A stretch of 64,000 nucleotides of DNA, taken from positions 124,001-188,000 of the forward strand of contig JAIEPH010000027.1 in assembly GCA_019749805.1 (NCBI GenBank). The letters run 5' to 3'. The translations under genes and the position numbers were made by a program. Shown here piece by piece: positions 10,334 through 22,124 of this stretch. The notes beneath the pieces were generated by a model. The model made no database searches. It was given only the letters and a program-made list of their open reading frames with translations, and was not told the origin of the DNA. The stretch is from Mycobacteriaceae bacterium. GTDB lineage: Bacteria > Actinomycetota > Actinomycetes > Mycobacteriales > Mycobacteriaceae. Numbering within the stretch: position 1 is the first letter of the stretch; each line of letters starts with the position of its first letter.

Positions 10334-11308
10334 ATGACCTCCAACCCCACGGTTCATGACCTGATCGTCATCGGATCCGGGCCCGCGGGCTACACCGCGG
10401 CCATCTACGCGGCGCGCGCCCAGCTGGCCCCGCTGGTGTTCGAAGGCATCCAGTTCGGCGGCGCGCTGATGACCACCACCGAGGTAGAGAACTACCCCGG
10501 CTTCCGCGACGGCATCACCGGTCCGGAATTGATGGACCAGATGCGCGAACAGGCGCTGCGCTTCGGCGCCGATCTGCGGATGGAGGACGTCGACTCCGTT
10601 TCGCTGGAGGGCCCCATCAAGACCGTCACCGTCGGTGACGAGACCTATCGGGCGCGCGCCGTCATTCTCGCGATGGGCGCACAAGCCCGCCACCTGGGAG
10701 TTCCTGGTGAGGAAGCCCTGATCGGCATGGGTGTCAGCACCTGTGCCACGTGCGACGGCTTCTTCTTCCGCGACGAGGACATCGTCGTGGTCGGCGGCGG
10801 CGACTCTGCGATGGAGGAGGCGACGTTCCTCACCCGCTTCGCCCGCAGCGTGACGATCGTGCACCGCCGCGAGGAGTTCCGCGCGTCGCGCATCATGCTG
10901 GAGCGCGCGCGCGCCAACGAGAAGATCACCTTCCTGACCAACACCCAGGTGATCGCGATCGAGGGCGACCCCAAGGTCAGCGGTGTGCGGCTGCGCAACA
11001 CCGTCACCGGCGAGGAATCCAAGCTCGACGTGACCGGCGTGTTCGTCGCGGTCGGCCACGATCCTCGATCGGAGTTGGTGCGCGGACAGGTCGACCTGGA
11101 CGACGACGGCTACGTGCAGGTCAAGCAGCACAGCACCGCGACCTCCGTGGAAGGCGTTTTCGCCGCGGGCGACCTCGTCGATCACATCTACCGACAGGCC
11201 ATCACCGCAGCGGGCACGGGCTGTTCGGCGTCAATCGACGCAGAGCGTTGGCTCGCCGAAATCGGTTCTGCCCCAAGCGATGAAGCAACCGCCACCCCCG
11301 TACGTTAG
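10334..11308 (+). CDS. trxB: Thioredoxin reductase
   Basis: This 324-residue flavoenzyme uses NADPH to reduce thioredoxin. The N-terminal FAD dinucleotide fold is [16 protein letters not shown]. The NADPH fold is [13 protein letters not shown]. The redox-active pair is CATC at residues 137–140, within [10 protein letters not shown]. The C-terminal FAD motif is [10 protein letters not shown]. The start ATG 10334 follows a GAAAGG-type site. trxC begins 11 bp after the stop, so the pair forms one operon. The low-molecular-weight TrxR type matches the family length (about 310–335 residues). Confidence 0.96.
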   Translation: MTSNPTVHDLIVIGSGPAGYTAAIYAARAQLAPLVFEGIQFGGALMTTTEVENYPGFRDGITGPELMDQMREQALRFGADLRMEDVDSVSLEGPIKTVTVGDETYRARAVILAMGAQARHLGVPGEEALIGMGVSTCATCDGFFFRDEDIVVVGGGDSAMEEATFLTRFARSVTIVHRREEFRASRIMLERARANEKITFLTNTQVIAIEGDPKVSGVRLRNTVTGEESKLDVTGVFVAVGHDPRSELVRGQVDLDDDGYVQVKQHSTATSVEGVFAAGDLVDHIYRQAITAAGTGCSASIDAERWLAEIGSAPSDEATATPVR

Positions 11309-11319
11309 GAGTTGTACCC

Positions 11320-11661
11320 ATGACTGAGACCTCGGCCGGAAAGGCCACCGTCACCGTCACCGACGATTCGTTCTCCAGCGATGTGCTGTCGAGCAGTACC
11401 CCTGTGCTGGTGGACTTCTGGGCCAGCTGGTGCGGTCCGTGCAAGATGATCGCCCCCGTTCTCGAGGAGATCGCCGGCGAGAAGGCCGGTCAGTTGACCG
11501 TCGCCAAGCTCGACGTCGACGCGAATCCTGCGACCGCTCGTGATTTTCAGGTGGTCTCGATTCCGACGTTGATCCTGTTCAAGGACGGTGCGCCGGTGAA
11601 GCGCATCGTCGGCGCAAAAGGTAAGGCAGCGTTGTTGCGCGAACTCGCTGACGTGGTGTAA
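11320..11661 (+). CDS. trxC: Thioredoxin
   Basis: This 113-residue cytoplasmic thioredoxin has the active site WCGPC (cysteines 38 and 41), the buried aspartate in VLVDFWASW, and the conserved cis-proline in [10 protein letters not shown]. It reduces protein disulfides and receives electrons from the adjacent thioredoxin reductase. ATG 11320 is preceded by AGGAG at about 11307, overlapping the trxB stop region. The product corresponds to M. tuberculosis TrxC (Rv3914). Nothing unusual is seen in the coding sequence; a tandem repeat begins 4 bp after its stop. Confidence 0.96.
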   Translation: MTETSAGKATVTVTDDSFSSDVLSSSTPVLVDFWASWCGPCKMIAPVLEEIAGEKAGQLTVAKLDVDANPATARDFQVVSIPTLILFKDGAPVKRIVGAKGKAALLRELADVV

Positions 11662-11665
11662 CGCT

Positions 11666-11756
11666 CCCCTGGCTTCGTCCCCTAGCTCGCTGTGGGCCCT
11701 GTGGGCCCAACCCCTGGCTTCGTCCCCTAGCTTCGCTGTGGGCCCTGTGGGCCCAA
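11666..11756 (+). repeat. Two-copy 45/46-bp tandem repeat after trxC
   Basis: Copy 1 is 11666–11710 and copy 2 is 11711–11756. They are identical except for one extra T in copy 2 (AGCTTCGCTG against AGCTCGCTG). Each copy holds two GGGCCC palindromes 3 bp apart (TGGGCCCTGTGGGCCCA), so four lie in 91 bp. It fills the gap between trxC and cwlM and may affect termination or messenger stability. It has no coding role that I can see. Confidence 0.85.
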
Positions 11757-11884
11757 TTCGGGCCCGGCGGATACCCGCCTGGCGTTTTCTCGATTCGCAG
11801 ATTCGTCTGAGACAATGCTGTCTAGCTCTAATACGTCGTGTCGGCGTTGTGCGACCGCCGGCATCCGTGACCGAAAGGCCGCCT

Positions 11885-13081
11885 ATGTCGAGTCTGCGTC
11901 GCGGTGACCGCGGAAGTGCGGTCACCGAGATCCGGGCTGCTTTGACGTCCTTGGGCATGGTCGAGAATCCCGACGACGACATCACCACCGGCCGGCACGT
12001 CGCGCTCGACGTGTTCGACGACGAACTCGACCATGCGGTGCGCGCGTTCCAACAGCACCGTGGCCTGTTGGTCGACGGCATCGTCGGCGAAGCGACTTAC
12101 CGCGCGCTGAAAGAAGCTTCCTACCGCCTGGGCGCACGCACGCTCAACCATCAGTTCGGCGCTCCAATGTTCGGCGACGACGTTGCGACACTCCAGGCGC
12201 GGCTGCAGGATCTCGGCTTTTACACCGACATGGTCGACGGACATTTCGGGCTGCACACGCACAACGCGCTGATGTCGTACCAACGCGAGTACGGGCTGTA
12301 TCCGGACGGTATCTGTGGCCCAGAAACGTTGCGCTCCTTGTACTTTCTGGGTTCACGCGTCACCGGTGGCTCTCCGCACGCGATCCGTGAAGAGGAACTC
12401 GTTCGTAGCTCCGGTCCGCGGCTGTCAGGTAAGAGGATCATCATCGATCCGGGCCGCGGGGGCGACGATCACGGGCTGATCATGCAGAGCCCTGACGGTC
12501 CGATCAGCGAGGCCGACATCCTGTGGGATCTGGCGAGCCGGCTCGAGGGCCGCATGACCGCGATCGGTATGGAGACGTTCCTGTCTCGCCCCGTCAACCG
12601 CTCGCCGTTCGACGCCGCACGGGCCATGACCGCCAACACGGTGGGCGCTGACCTCATGATCAGCCTGCGTTGCGCCACCCAGCCGAGTCCGGCGGCCAAC
12701 GGCGTCGCCTCTTTTCACTTCGGCAATTCACACGGTTCGGTATCCACCATCGGACGCAACCTCGCCGACTTCATTCAGCGAGAAGTTGTGGCGCGCACCG
12801 GATTACGTGACTGCCGCACCCACGGGCGGACGTGGGATCTGCTGCGGCTGACCCGCATGCCCACGGTGCAGGTCGACGTCGGCTACGTGAGCAATCCGCG
12901 CGACCGCGGACTGTTGGTCTCGAGCCATACCCGGGACTCGATCGCCGAGGGCATCCTGGCCGCGGTCAAGCGCCTGTACTTGCTCGGCAAGAACGATCGC
13001 CCCACTGGCACATTCACTTTCGCCGAACTGTTGGCGCACGAACTATCCGTCGAGCAGGCCGGGCGCGTCAGCCCGAGCTAG
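11885..13081 (+). CDS. cwlM: CwlM, regulatory pseudo-amidase of peptidoglycan synthesis
   Basis: This 398-residue protein has two N-terminal peptidoglycan-binding-type repeats (RRGDRGSAVTEIRAAL and FGDDVATLQARLQDLGFY). An amidase_3 fold then begins at IIIDPGRGG. In active zinc amidases the corresponding motifs are DPGHGG and SLHAN; here both histidines are arginine (DPGRGG, ISLRCAT), while the glutamate of SEADI remains. Catalysis by the normal mechanism is therefore unlikely. This fits the known role of CwlM as a cytoplasmic PknB substrate that activates MurA when phosphorylated in its C-terminal tail. ATG 11885 is chosen by family N-terminus and a GAAAGG site; no signal peptide is present. 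Confidence 0.93.
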   Translation: MSSLRRGDRGSAVTEIRAALTSLGMVENPDDDITTGRHVALDVFDDELDHAVRAFQQHRGLLVDGIVGEATYRALKEASYRLGARTLNHQFGAPMFGDDVATLQARLQDLGFYTDMVDGHFGLHTHNALMSYQREYGLYPDGICGPETLRSLYFLGSRVTGGSPHAIREEELVRSSGPRLSGKRIIIDPGRGGDDHGLIMQSPDGPISEADILWDLASRLEGRMTAIGMETFLSRPVNRSPFDAARAMTANTVGADLMISLRCATQPSPAANGVASFHFGNSHGSVSTIGRNLADFIQREVVARTGLRDCRTHGRTWDLLRLTRMPTVQVDVGYVSNPRDRGLLVSSHTRDSIAEGILAAVKRLYLLGKNDRPTGTFTFAELLAHELSVEQAGRVSPS

Positions 13082-13096
13082 CTTTGGCACGCCCCT

Positions 13097-13885
13097 TCAG
13101 CATCGGCTGGCGCCCGCTCCCACCGGCTGTTGCAGCTGAGCGCTTTCCAGCAGTCGCTCCAGAGCCGCCTCGACATCGGCCTTCCAACCCAATCCCTGTT
13201 CCAACTCCAGCCGCAGCCGCGGAAAGTACGGGTGCGGCGAGACAACGATGAAGCCGGCGTCCTGCAGCACGTCGACATCGAGCACACACTGGTCTACCGA
13301 ACAGTCCCCAAGCACCTCGATGATCGGGCGCAGGACGGGCGACACCGCCTGCGGGTCGGTCAGATCGGACGCATCGGCGGTATGACCGAACGCCTCGAGC
13401 GCGCGCACGCCACGCCGTACGAGATCACCGACCACCGCCGCGATGAGAGTGCGCGGTAAGGCATCTGCGCCGTCCCCGGGCTCCACCCCCAGGGTCGTGA
13501 GCAGTACCGCGTCGGCACTGACCGGACCGGACGGGAAATACCGGGCCCGCGGCACCACGCGCGGCGGCGCATAGAACGCGTAGCCGAGGCAGGCCTCGTC
13601 GCCGGTCGGCACGGCGTCGTCCCCCATCGAATCGGGACATAGCACCGCCATCTGCCCGCACGCACCCCATTCGAGCATGACCATCGAGAGCCACGCCTCC
13701 TTCTCGAACTCGGGGTCCCACAGCTGATTTCCACCCGCTTGCGAACCCTGCAGGGTCGACGGATCGACCTCCCAGAACACGCAACGGCGAGCGTGCTTGG
13801 GCAGCTGCTCGAAAGCTTCGAGCCGCATGGGCGTGATACGTGGCGGCACTAGCCTCTCCGGGTTTCGCACGGTGTCGATCTGCAC
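13097..13885 (-). CDS. Conserved GNAT-like protein (Rv3916c homologue)
   Basis: This 262-residue protein of the origin block is annotated in relatives as a possible acetyltransferase. The central part (LGYAFYAPPRVVPRARYFPSG, then a 60-residue stretch to VRRGVRALEAFG) has the general order of a GNAT fold, but I see no clear Q/RxxGxG/A acetyl-CoA signature. It should therefore be treated as of unknown activity. GTG 13885 is preferred because GGAG lies 8 bases upstream. ATG 13828 (243 residues) is the alternative. It lies tail-to-tail with cwlM and 41 bp downstream of parB on the same strand, so it may be the last gene of the par operon. Confidence 0.75.
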   Translation of the reverse strand: MQIDTVRNPERLVPPRITPMRLEAFEQLPKHARRCVFWEVDPSTLQGSQAGGNQLWDPEFEKEAWLSMVMLEWGACGQMAVLCPDSMGDDAVPTGDEACLGYAFYAPPRVVPRARYFPSGPVSADAVLLTTLGVEPGDGADALPRTLIAAVVGDLVRRGVRALEAFGHTADASDLTDPQAVSPVLRPIIEVLGDCSVDQCVLDVDVLQDAGFIVVSPHPYFPRLRLELEQGLGWKADVEAALERLLESAQLQQPVGAGASRC

Positions 13886-14066
13886 GGATGCCACTCCAGG
13901 ATAGAAGGGCGCGGCGCAGATGACGCCGGATCTGCGCTGAGAACCTCGAGCGGCCGTGGCATTGTCCAAAGCTGTTGATACACAGTCATTTCCACTCAGG
14001 GCCGACGGGCAGGGGAACTCTCCCAAGGATACGTGTCACAGTGACGTAACTGCCGCGGGTTAGGGG

Positions 14067-15029
14067 TCAGCGGGTGGACGCGCTCATTAGTTCAACTATG
14101 CGTTGTAGGTCCTCGACCGACCCGAACTCCACCACGATCTTCCCTTTGCGTTTGCCAAGAGCGACCGTGACGCGGGTGTCGAAGGCCGTCGACAGCCGCT
14201 CAGCAACATCCTGCAGCCCTGGCATGTGGATCGGCTTGCGCCGGGGCGCCGCGGGCGCCGCCGGGCCGGCACTGTTGGCCAGCGTGACGGCCTCCTCCGT
14301 CGCGCGCACCGAAAGCCCCTCGGCGACGATGCGTGCGGCAAGCTCCTCCTGCTGCTCTGCCCCACCCTCGAGCGAGAGCAGAGCGCGGGCGTGCCCAGCC
14401 GACAGCACGCCGGCTGCCACCCGCCGCTGCACCGCGATCGGCAGCCGCAACAGCCGGATCATGTTGGTGATGAGCGGCCGCGAACGGCCGATGCGCGCGG
14501 CAAGTTCCTCGTGGGTGACGCCGAACTCGTCGAGCAGCTGCTGATACGCGGCCGCCTCCTCCAACGGGTTCAGTTGGACGCGATGGATGTTCTCCAGCAA
14601 GGCGTCGCGAAGCATGTTGTCGTCGTCGGTCTCCCGGACGATCGCCGGGATGGTCGCCAACCCCGCCTCCTGCGCGGCCCGCCACCGCCGCTCCCCCATC
14701 ACGATCTGATACTTAGGCGTGGCCTCGCCCGCGAGTGCCCGCACGACAATCGGCTGCATGAGGCCGAACTCGCGAATCGAGTGCACCAGTTCGGCGAGCG
14801 CTTCCTCATCGAACGCGTGGCGGGGTTGCTTCGGATTGGGTTCGATCGCTGACGGATCGATCTCGCGGTAGACGGCCCCAGATACGTTGACCGGTCCACC
14901 GATCACCACATCGGCAGCGGCGTCACCCATCCGGCCGAGCGACGATTGTTCACCATCGGACGGACCGGTGGGAATTAACGATGCCAGCCCGCGGCCCAGA
15001 CCGCTGCGCTTGCCTTTGGGTTGAGTCAT
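14067..15029 (-). CDS. parB: Chromosome partitioning protein ParB
   Basis: This 320-residue CTP-dependent DNA clamp loads at parS and spreads to form the origin segregation complex. The N-terminal CTP-binding domain shows [21 protein letters not shown] and the [13 protein letters not shown] box. A helix-turn-helix ([21 protein letters not shown]) binds parS, and a C-terminal dimerisation region ends the protein. ATG 15029 is preceded by GAGGAG, and its ATGA overlaps the stop of an upstream mini-ORF within the 31-bp repeat tract. It is expressed with parA and acts on the three parS sites at 16065–16821. Confidence 0.96.
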   Translation of the reverse strand: MTQPKGKRSGLGRGLASLIPTGPSDGEQSSLGRMGDAAADVVIGGPVNVSGAVYREIDPSAIEPNPKQPRHAFDEEALAELVHSIREFGLMQPIVVRALAGEATPKYQIVMGERRWRAAQEAGLATIPAIVRETDDDNMLRDALLENIHRVQLNPLEEAAAYQQLLDEFGVTHEELAARIGRSRPLITNMIRLLRLPIAVQRRVAAGVLSAGHARALLSLEGGAEQQEELAARIVAEGLSVRATEEAVTLANSAGPAAPAAPRRKPIHMPGLQDVAERLSTAFDTRVTVALGKRKGKIVVEFGSVEDLQRIVELMSASTR

Positions 15030-15164
15030 CCAGATCTCCTCATCGGTAACTCGTTCTCTTCGCGCAAGCGCTCATCGTGGCTCATTCTCTTCGCGCAAGC
15101 GCTCATCGTGGCTCATTCTCTTCGCGCAAGCGCTCATCGTGGCTCGTTCTCTTCGCGCAAGCGC

Positions 15165-15168
<4 letters not shown>
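15026..15168 (-). other. Two chained candidate mini-ORFs linking parA to parB
   Basis: Read on the minus strand, an ATG at 15168 overlaps the parA stop (ATGA) and opens a 21-codon frame ending at 15103. That stop overlaps a second ATG at 15106 (ATGA), which opens a 26-codon frame. The second frame ends at 15026, where its stop overlaps the parB ATG (ATGA). The peptides start MSACAKR and are rich in charged residues. I checked each codon by hand. Whether they are translated is unknown; the chain could carry ribosomes from parA to parB. Confidence 0.4.

Positions 15169-15170
<2 letters not shown>
15050..15170 (-). repeat. Four-copy 31-bp tandem repeat between parA and parB
   Basis: Copies are at 15050–15080, 15081–15111, 15112–15142 and 15143–15170 (the last lacks 3 bp). 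They differ at one position (CTCGTTC or CTCATTC). On the minus strand each unit carries ATGAGCGCTTGCGCGAAGAG, and the last copy includes the parA stop codon. The layout resembles MIRU elements of the M. tuberculosis complex, which are intergenic repeats whose small frames overlap the neighbouring stops and starts. Confidence 0.9.
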
Positions 15171-17429
<2,259 letters not shown>

Positions 17430-17528
17430 GTTTGTGTCTCTCCCTCATCTACGGTCTGCACCGGTCGTCTTCGGGTTGGCCCGCAGCCACCCGGCCACAG
17501 GTACCCCAGCGCTCTCACCGTGGGCCGG

Positions 17529-18644
17529 TCAGCGCTTACGCTTCTTGGGCCGTGCTCCTGGCCGCGGGGTCGCGCCCGGCCGTGCCGTTCGGCTGCCGGT
17601 GCCCGACGCGGTCTTGCCCGGGCTCGTTCCGGTCGCCTTGCCGTCGGACGATCCGTTCTCCGTCGCCTTGCCGTCCATCTCCACACCGTCGCTCGTCGTG
17701 ACCTCGGTCGGTTCGGCGGCGGCCTTGGACTGCTTCTTGGGCTTGGCGCCGGGCGGTGGTGCGTTCTGCGCGCGCCGTTCCTTGGCCTCGAGCTTCTTGG
17801 CTTCTTCCTCTTTCTCGATCATCCCGAACACGTAGTGCTGCTGGCCGAACGTCCAGACGTTGTTGGCGAGCCAGTACATGATGATCGCCAGCGGCAGGAA
17901 CGGCCCGCCGGCGACGACGCCGAACGGGAACACGTACAGCGCGAGCTTGTTCATCATCGCCGTCTGCGGGTTCGCCGCGGCTTCCGGGCTCTGCCGCGCG
18001 ACCGAGGCCCGGCTGTTGAAATACGTCGCGGCGCCGGCCAGGATCATCAGCGGCACGCCGATCGCGATGACCGCTCCCCGACTGAATTCGTCCCCGAACG
18101 CCTCCAGGCCGTGCTGCTGGATCATCGTCGCCCCGACCGGCGCCCCGAATAGGTGGGCATCCAGAAAGTGCCGGACGTCCTCGGCGCTGAACACATAGTT
18201 GCCGAGTTGAGCGTTCTCCTCCACCGTCAGGTTCAGCCGCCCGATGCCGATCCCGCCGGTCCGGTTGAAGGACATGAGCACGTGATACAGCCCGAGGAAG
18301 ACCGGCAGTTGGGCCAGCATCGGCAGGCAGCCCAGGATCGGGTTGAATCCGTGCTCCTTCTGGAGCTTCTGCATCTCCAAAGCCATCCGCTGGCGATCCT
18401 TGCCGTACTTCTTCTGCAGCGCCTTTATCTGGGGCTGCAACTCCTGCATCTGCCGCGTGGTGCGGATCTGCTTGACGAAGGGTTTGTAGAGAATCGCGCG
18501 CAGGGTGAACACCAGGAACATCACCGACAGCGCCCAGGCGAAGAAGTTCGACGGCCCGAGGATGAAGGCGAACGCCTTGTACCAAACCCACATGATTGCC
18601 GACACCGGGTAGTAAATGAGGTCCAGGCTGAACCAACTAAACAC
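17529..18644 (-). CDS. yidC: Membrane protein insertase YidC
   Basis: This 371-residue polytopic insertase helps fold and insert membrane proteins alone or with SecYEG. Hydrophobic segments are visible near the N-terminus ([36 protein letters not shown]), at [41 protein letters not shown] and [21 protein letters not shown]. The C-terminal tail is long, hydrophilic and ends in KKRKR, typical of actinobacterial YidC with ribosome contact. GTG 18644 is chosen because the protein then begins like relatives ([13 protein letters not shown]). It overlaps yidD by 8 bp. Confidence 0.93.
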   Translation of the reverse strand: MFSWFSLDLIYYPVSAIMWVWYKAFAFILGPSNFFAWALSVMFLVFTLRAILYKPFVKQIRTTRQMQELQPQIKALQKKYGKDRQRMALEMQKLQKEHGFNPILGCLPMLAQLPVFLGLYHVLMSFNRTGGIGIGRLNLTVEENAQLGNYVFSAEDVRHFLDAHLFGAPVGATMIQQHGLEAFGDEFSRGAVIAIGVPLMILAGAATYFNSRASVARQSPEAAANPQTAMMNKLALYVFPFGVVAGGPFLPLAIIMYWLANNVWTFGQQHYVFGMIEKEEEAKKLEAKERRAQNAPPPGAKPKKQSKAAAEPTEVTTSDGVEMDGKATENGSSDGKATGTSPGKTASGTGSRTARPGATPRPGARPKKRKR

Positions 18645-18978
18645 GCGTCGCGCTCGCTGCTCTCGATGCCGGGGTTCCCCCCACATCGTCAGCTGCATCC
18701 GGACCTATCCGGTGCTCGTCTGTGCCGGCGCACGAGTCATGCGCGTCGCCGCCACGTTCCGGTATCGGGTCCCATCCTCCCTTATGCCACGGCCCGCATT
18801 TCAGCAACCGCACCACCGCCAGCCATCCACCCTTGACGACGCCGTACTCCGTGAGCGCGTCGACGGCGTACTGACTACAGGTGGGCATGAAGCGACAGGA
18901 TGCCGGTCGCAGCGGAGACACCATGTGCCGGTACAGCTGGATCACGTAGATGAGAGCCCGCGCAATCGATCGCGTCAT
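18637..18978 (-). CDS. yidD: Membrane protein insertion efficiency factor YidD
   Basis: This 113-residue small protein has the family core [25 protein letters not shown] and [24 protein letters not shown], containing three conserved cysteines. YidD assists YidC-mediated membrane insertion. The last 35 residues are hydrophilic and unconserved. ATG 18978 overlaps the rnpA stop (ATGA), and its end overlaps yidC. The length is slightly above that of non-actinobacterial YidD (about 70–90 residues) because of the tail. Confidence 0.93.
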   Translation of the reverse strand: MTRSIARALIYVIQLYRHMVSPLRPASCRFMPTCSQYAVDALTEYGVVKGGWLAVVRLLKCGPWHKGGWDPIPERGGDAHDSCAGTDEHRIGPDAADDVGGTPASRAASATRV

Positions 18979-19331
18979 CGCGACGCCCCGCTCTTCGGGA
19001 GCGCACGACCCAGCGCGGTCCGCAATTCCTGTTCGAGTCGTGCCGAGACTGCCGACCGGCTGCCGGGCAGTGCCCGGATCACCACGCGGTCGGTCGGCTG
19101 AAGATCGTCGATCACGGCGCGAGCCACGTGGCGTAGCCGTCGGGCCACTCGGTGCCGTTCCACGGCGTTGCCCACGGATTTGGAGACGACGAGTCCGATG
19201 CGGGGCCCGTCATCGTCGCCGTCATGGCGCATGGTGTGCACGACAAGGTCGGGTTGCACCGCCCGCACCCCTTGATTGACCGTGGCACCGAACTCGGACG
19301 ACCGCGTCATCCGGTACCGCGCCGGAAGCAC
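18975..19331 (-). CDS. rnpA: Ribonuclease P protein component
   Basis: This is the roughly 118-residue basic protein subunit of RNase P, which matures tRNA 5' ends. The signature region is [20 protein letters not shown], a variant of the RNR motif. A family-like start is [16 protein letters not shown] choose GTG 19331; GTG 19346 gives five extra residues. It lies 32 bp downstream of rpmH and overlaps yidD by 4 bp. Confidence 0.9.
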   Translation of the reverse strand: MLPARYRMTRSSEFGATVNQGVRAVQPDLVVHTMRHDGDDDGPRIGLVVSKSVGNAVERHRVARRLRHVARAVIDDLQPTDRVVIRALPGSRSAVSARLEQELRTALGRALPKSGASR

Positions 19332-19363
19332 AGTGCTAGACCCCACCCGGAACCACTAGGGCG

Positions 19364-19507
19364 TCACGCAGTCAGCTTGCGGCGACCCTTGGAACGCCGG
19401 CCCGACACGATGGCCCGGCCTGCCCGGGTACGCATCCGCAGGCGGAATCCGTGCACGCGTGCGCGGCGCCGGTTGTTCGGCTGAAAAGTCCGCTTGCCCT
19501 TGGCCAC
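19364..19507 (-). CDS. rpmH: 50S ribosomal protein L34
   Basis: This 47-residue, highly basic ribosomal protein reads [20 protein letters not shown] in its first half and ends SKGRRKLTA, a full-length match to bacterial L34. The start is GTG 19507, preceded by GAGGAGAG about 6 bases upstream. It heads the minus-strand operon rpmH–rnpA–yidD–yidC–jag–rsmG–parA–parB. It is transcribed away from dnaA, as in most bacteria. Confidence 0.95.
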   Translation of the reverse strand: MAKGKRTFQPNNRRRARVHGFRLRMRTRAGRAIVSGRRSKGRRKLTA

Positions 19508-20073
19508 GGCTGTCTCTCCTCGTTTCCGTCGGCGTCAACGCCCGCACCGGTACTCACGTCGTGCCGGTGGAACGCGGTTGCCCGTTGGTAAGCTCGTACG
19601 TCTTGCTTAGCCGGCGCGGTCTCCACAACATCTGGGTCGCAGCCGTGCCGCCACGTGCGGGCGACTGTTCGAGGGTACTGACGAGATTTCCCTAGGTCAA
19701 ACCACCCTATCCCCCGCCATGATCGACGTGAAAATCTTTACAAACGCCTCAGCCGTCACGGCCTCGCAGCGCCGGAAAAGTAACCCACACGCAATGTTGC
19801 AGAACGGTTGGCACCCGCGAAGAAAACTGTTAGCTTCTGCCAATGTCATTTCGATAACGAAACGACGACAGACAACGAAGCGGGGATGCCCACCAAGTCG
19901 CGAGCCCACAGACCGCACCACTCCTGTGACGAGCCCCGGCCAGCGGCGTTCCAGCCCGTAGACAACAGAACGAAGACGACCGTCCTGTTTCCACAGCCTG
20001 TGGATAACCATGTGGACAGTTCGTCATCGTTCCTTTGGCCTTCCCTGAAACGGCCGCGAGGGGGTACGCGTCA
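19508..20073. promoter_or_regulatory. rpmH–dnaA divergent intergenic region
   Basis: This is a 566-bp non-coding stretch holding the promoters of rpmH (leftward) and dnaA (rightward). The right-hand 90 bp contain DnaA-box-like sequences. The middle is relatively AT-rich (for example 19725–19870). I found no credible gene in it. Confidence 0.85.
19988..20019. promoter_or_regulatory. DnaA-box cluster upstream of dnaA
   Basis: Three 9-mers lie within 32 bp: TTTCCACAG at 19988, TGTGGATAA at 19999 (reverse complement of the perfect box TTATCCACA) and TGTGGACAG at 20011. They end 54 bp before the dnaA start, so DnaA may regulate its own gene here. Confidence 0.7.
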
Positions 20074-21570
20074 TTGACTGCTGACCCCGATCCACCATTC
20101 GTGGCCGTATGGAACACGGTGGTCGCCGAACTCAATGGCGACGTCGAAGCGGTCGGAGTGGCGAACGGTGATGCCGGCCCTGTCCTCACGCCCCAGCAAA
20201 GAGCGTGGCTGAAGCTGGTCAAGCCGCTGGTCATCACCGAGGGATTTGCCCTCCTGTCGGTTCCGACACCTTTCGTTCAGAACGAGATCGAACGTCATCT
20301 CCGCGAGCCGATCATCAGTGCCCTTAGCCGACAGCTCGGTCAACGAGTGGAACTCGGCGTCCGCATCGCCGCTCCGGAAACCGACGAACCCGACGAAACC
20401 CATAACGGCTTGGCCGCCGCGGTCGCCGACCTCGACGACGACATCGACGAAGACCAGGAGGCACTGGCAAGCGCCGAGGAAACCTGGCCCAGCTATTTCT
20501 CCAGCCGAGTCCAGAACTCCGCGGACGAGGATGCCACCGCCGTCAACCTGAACCGCCGCTATACCTTCGACACCTTCGTCATCGGTGCGTCCAACAGGTT
20601 TGCTCACGCCGCGTCGCTTGCTATCGCCGAGGCACCCGCCCGCGCCTACAACCCCCTCTTCATCTGGGGTGAGTCCGGCCTCGGCAAAACACATCTTCTA
20701 CACGCCGCAGGAAACTACGCCCAGCGTCTCTTCCCCGGGATGCGAGTCAAGTACGTCTCGACCGAGGAATTCACCAACGACTTCATCAACTCGTTGCGCG
20801 ACGATCGCAAGGCCTCTTTCAAGCGCAGTTACCGCGACATCGACGTGCTGCTGGTGGATGACATCCAGTTCATCGAGGGCAAAGAAGGTATCCAGGAGGA
20901 GTTCTTCCACACCTTCAACACCCTGCACAACGCGAACAAGCAGATCGTCATCTCCTCGGATCGGCCGCCCAAACAACTGGCCACCCTCGAAGACCGCCTG
21001 CGCACCCGGTTCGAGTGGGGCCTGATCACCGACGTTCAGCCTCCCGAACTCGAAACCCGCATCGCGATTTTGCGCAAGAAGGCGCAGATGGACCGCCTCG
21101 ATGTCCCCGGTGATGTCCTCGAGCTGATCGCCAGCAGCATCGAACGCAATATCCGCGAGCTCGAGGGTGCGCTCATTCGGGTCACCGCGTTCGCGTCGCT
21201 GAACAAGACGACGATCGACAAGTCACTGGCCGAGATCGTGTTGCGCGATCTGATCTCCGACGCGAGCACGATGCAGATCAGCACAGCCGCAATCATGGCC
21301 GCGACCGCCGAGTACTTCGAAACCACCGTCGAGGAACTGCGCGGTCCCGGTAAGACGCGTGCGCTCGCGCAGTCCAGACAGATCGCGATGTATTTGTGCC
21401 GCGAGCTCACCGACCTGTCCCTGCCGAAGATCGGCCAAGCGTTCGGTCGTGACCACACGACCGTGATGTACGCCGAGAAGAAGATCCGCGGCGAGATGGC
21501 GGAACGACGCGAGGTCTTCGATCACGTGAAGGAACTCACGACGCGGATCCGTCAACGCTCCAAGCGCTGA
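20074..21570 (+). CDS. dnaA: Chromosomal replication initiator DnaA
   Basis: This is the 498-residue AAA+ initiator. Domain I (residues 1–90) mediates helicase and DnaA contacts, and an acidic linker (about 100–150) is domain II. The AAA+ core has Walker [14 protein letters not shown] and Walker [15 protein letters not shown] [11 protein letters not shown], with the sensor arginines in RTRFEWGL. Domain IV carries the DNA-binding signature [18 protein letters not shown] use the TTG at 20074, which has GAGGGGGT 8–9 bases upstream and gives MTADPDPPF, mirroring the TTG start of M. tuberculosis dnaA. The in-frame ATG at 20035 has no such site. Confidence 0.96.
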   Translation: MTADPDPPFVAVWNTVVAELNGDVEAVGVANGDAGPVLTPQQRAWLKLVKPLVITEGFALLSVPTPFVQNEIERHLREPIISALSRQLGQRVELGVRIAAPETDEPDETHNGLAAAVADLDDDIDEDQEALASAEETWPSYFSSRVQNSADEDATAVNLNRRYTFDTFVIGASNRFAHAASLAIAEAPARAYNPLFIWGESGLGKTHLLHAAGNYAQRLFPGMRVKYVSTEEFTNDFINSLRDDRKASFKRSYRDIDVLLVDDIQFIEGKEGIQEEFFHTFNTLHNANKQIVISSDRPPKQLATLEDRLRTRFEWGLITDVQPPELETRIAILRKKAQMDRLDVPGDVLELIASSIERNIRELEGALIRVTAFASLNKTTIDKSLAEIVLRDLISDASTMQISTAAIMAATAEYFETTVEELRGPGKTRALAQSRQIAMYLCRELTDLSLPKIGQAFGRDHTTVMYAEKKIRGEMAERREVFDHVKELTTRIRQRSKR

Positions 21571-22124
21571 ACCCTCGACTCCCCCTCACGCGCTACCAAC
21601 CCGGTCGCTTTTCGACGAATCACACCTGCACGCCCAAAATTTTCCGAAAAACTTCCGCACCGTCGGTATCACTTGTCACAGGCCGGCGCTGTGCACACCG
21701 ATGTGGACAACTTGGGATCAACCTTCGAATGACCGGCCGCTTGCTTCACAAGCGGGGCCGTTTCCACAACCATCCAATATTCCCCTCACGACGATCCACA
21801 GGAACCGCACAACGGTCCACCGCCGGCACGCAGCACCGACACCCGTTCATCCCCAACGTCCACAGGCCCTAATACTGTTGCTTGTATATCTACTTAGAAA
21901 GCTCCTAGAAGAAGCCTGCTGGGGAACACTTGAAATCCAGTTCCCCGAGCCGGTTCACCGAACGCCATGTCGGCGCGATCGATTAGCTTTCAAGTTGGGG
22001 CCGAAAGCTCTACGGTGGTTCAGCGACAGCCGTTACGGTCGTCCCTACGCTTCGTTTCGAGGCGTGTTGAGACACCAGGAAATCGCTGCTTAGCGCTTGT
22101 TGTGTTTTTGATCGAAGGGACTGT
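21571..22124. other. Origin of replication oriC (dnaA–dnaN intergenic region)
   Basis: This 554-bp gap is the mycobacterial oriC position. It contains a perfect DnaA box on the minus strand (TGTGGACAA at 21712–21720) and near matches: TGTGCACAC at 21690, TTTCCACAA at 21761, GATCCACAG at 21793 and ACGTCCACA at 21856. An AT-rich stretch at about 21869–21916 is a candidate duplex-unwinding element. I found no gene here. Confidence 0.9.
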
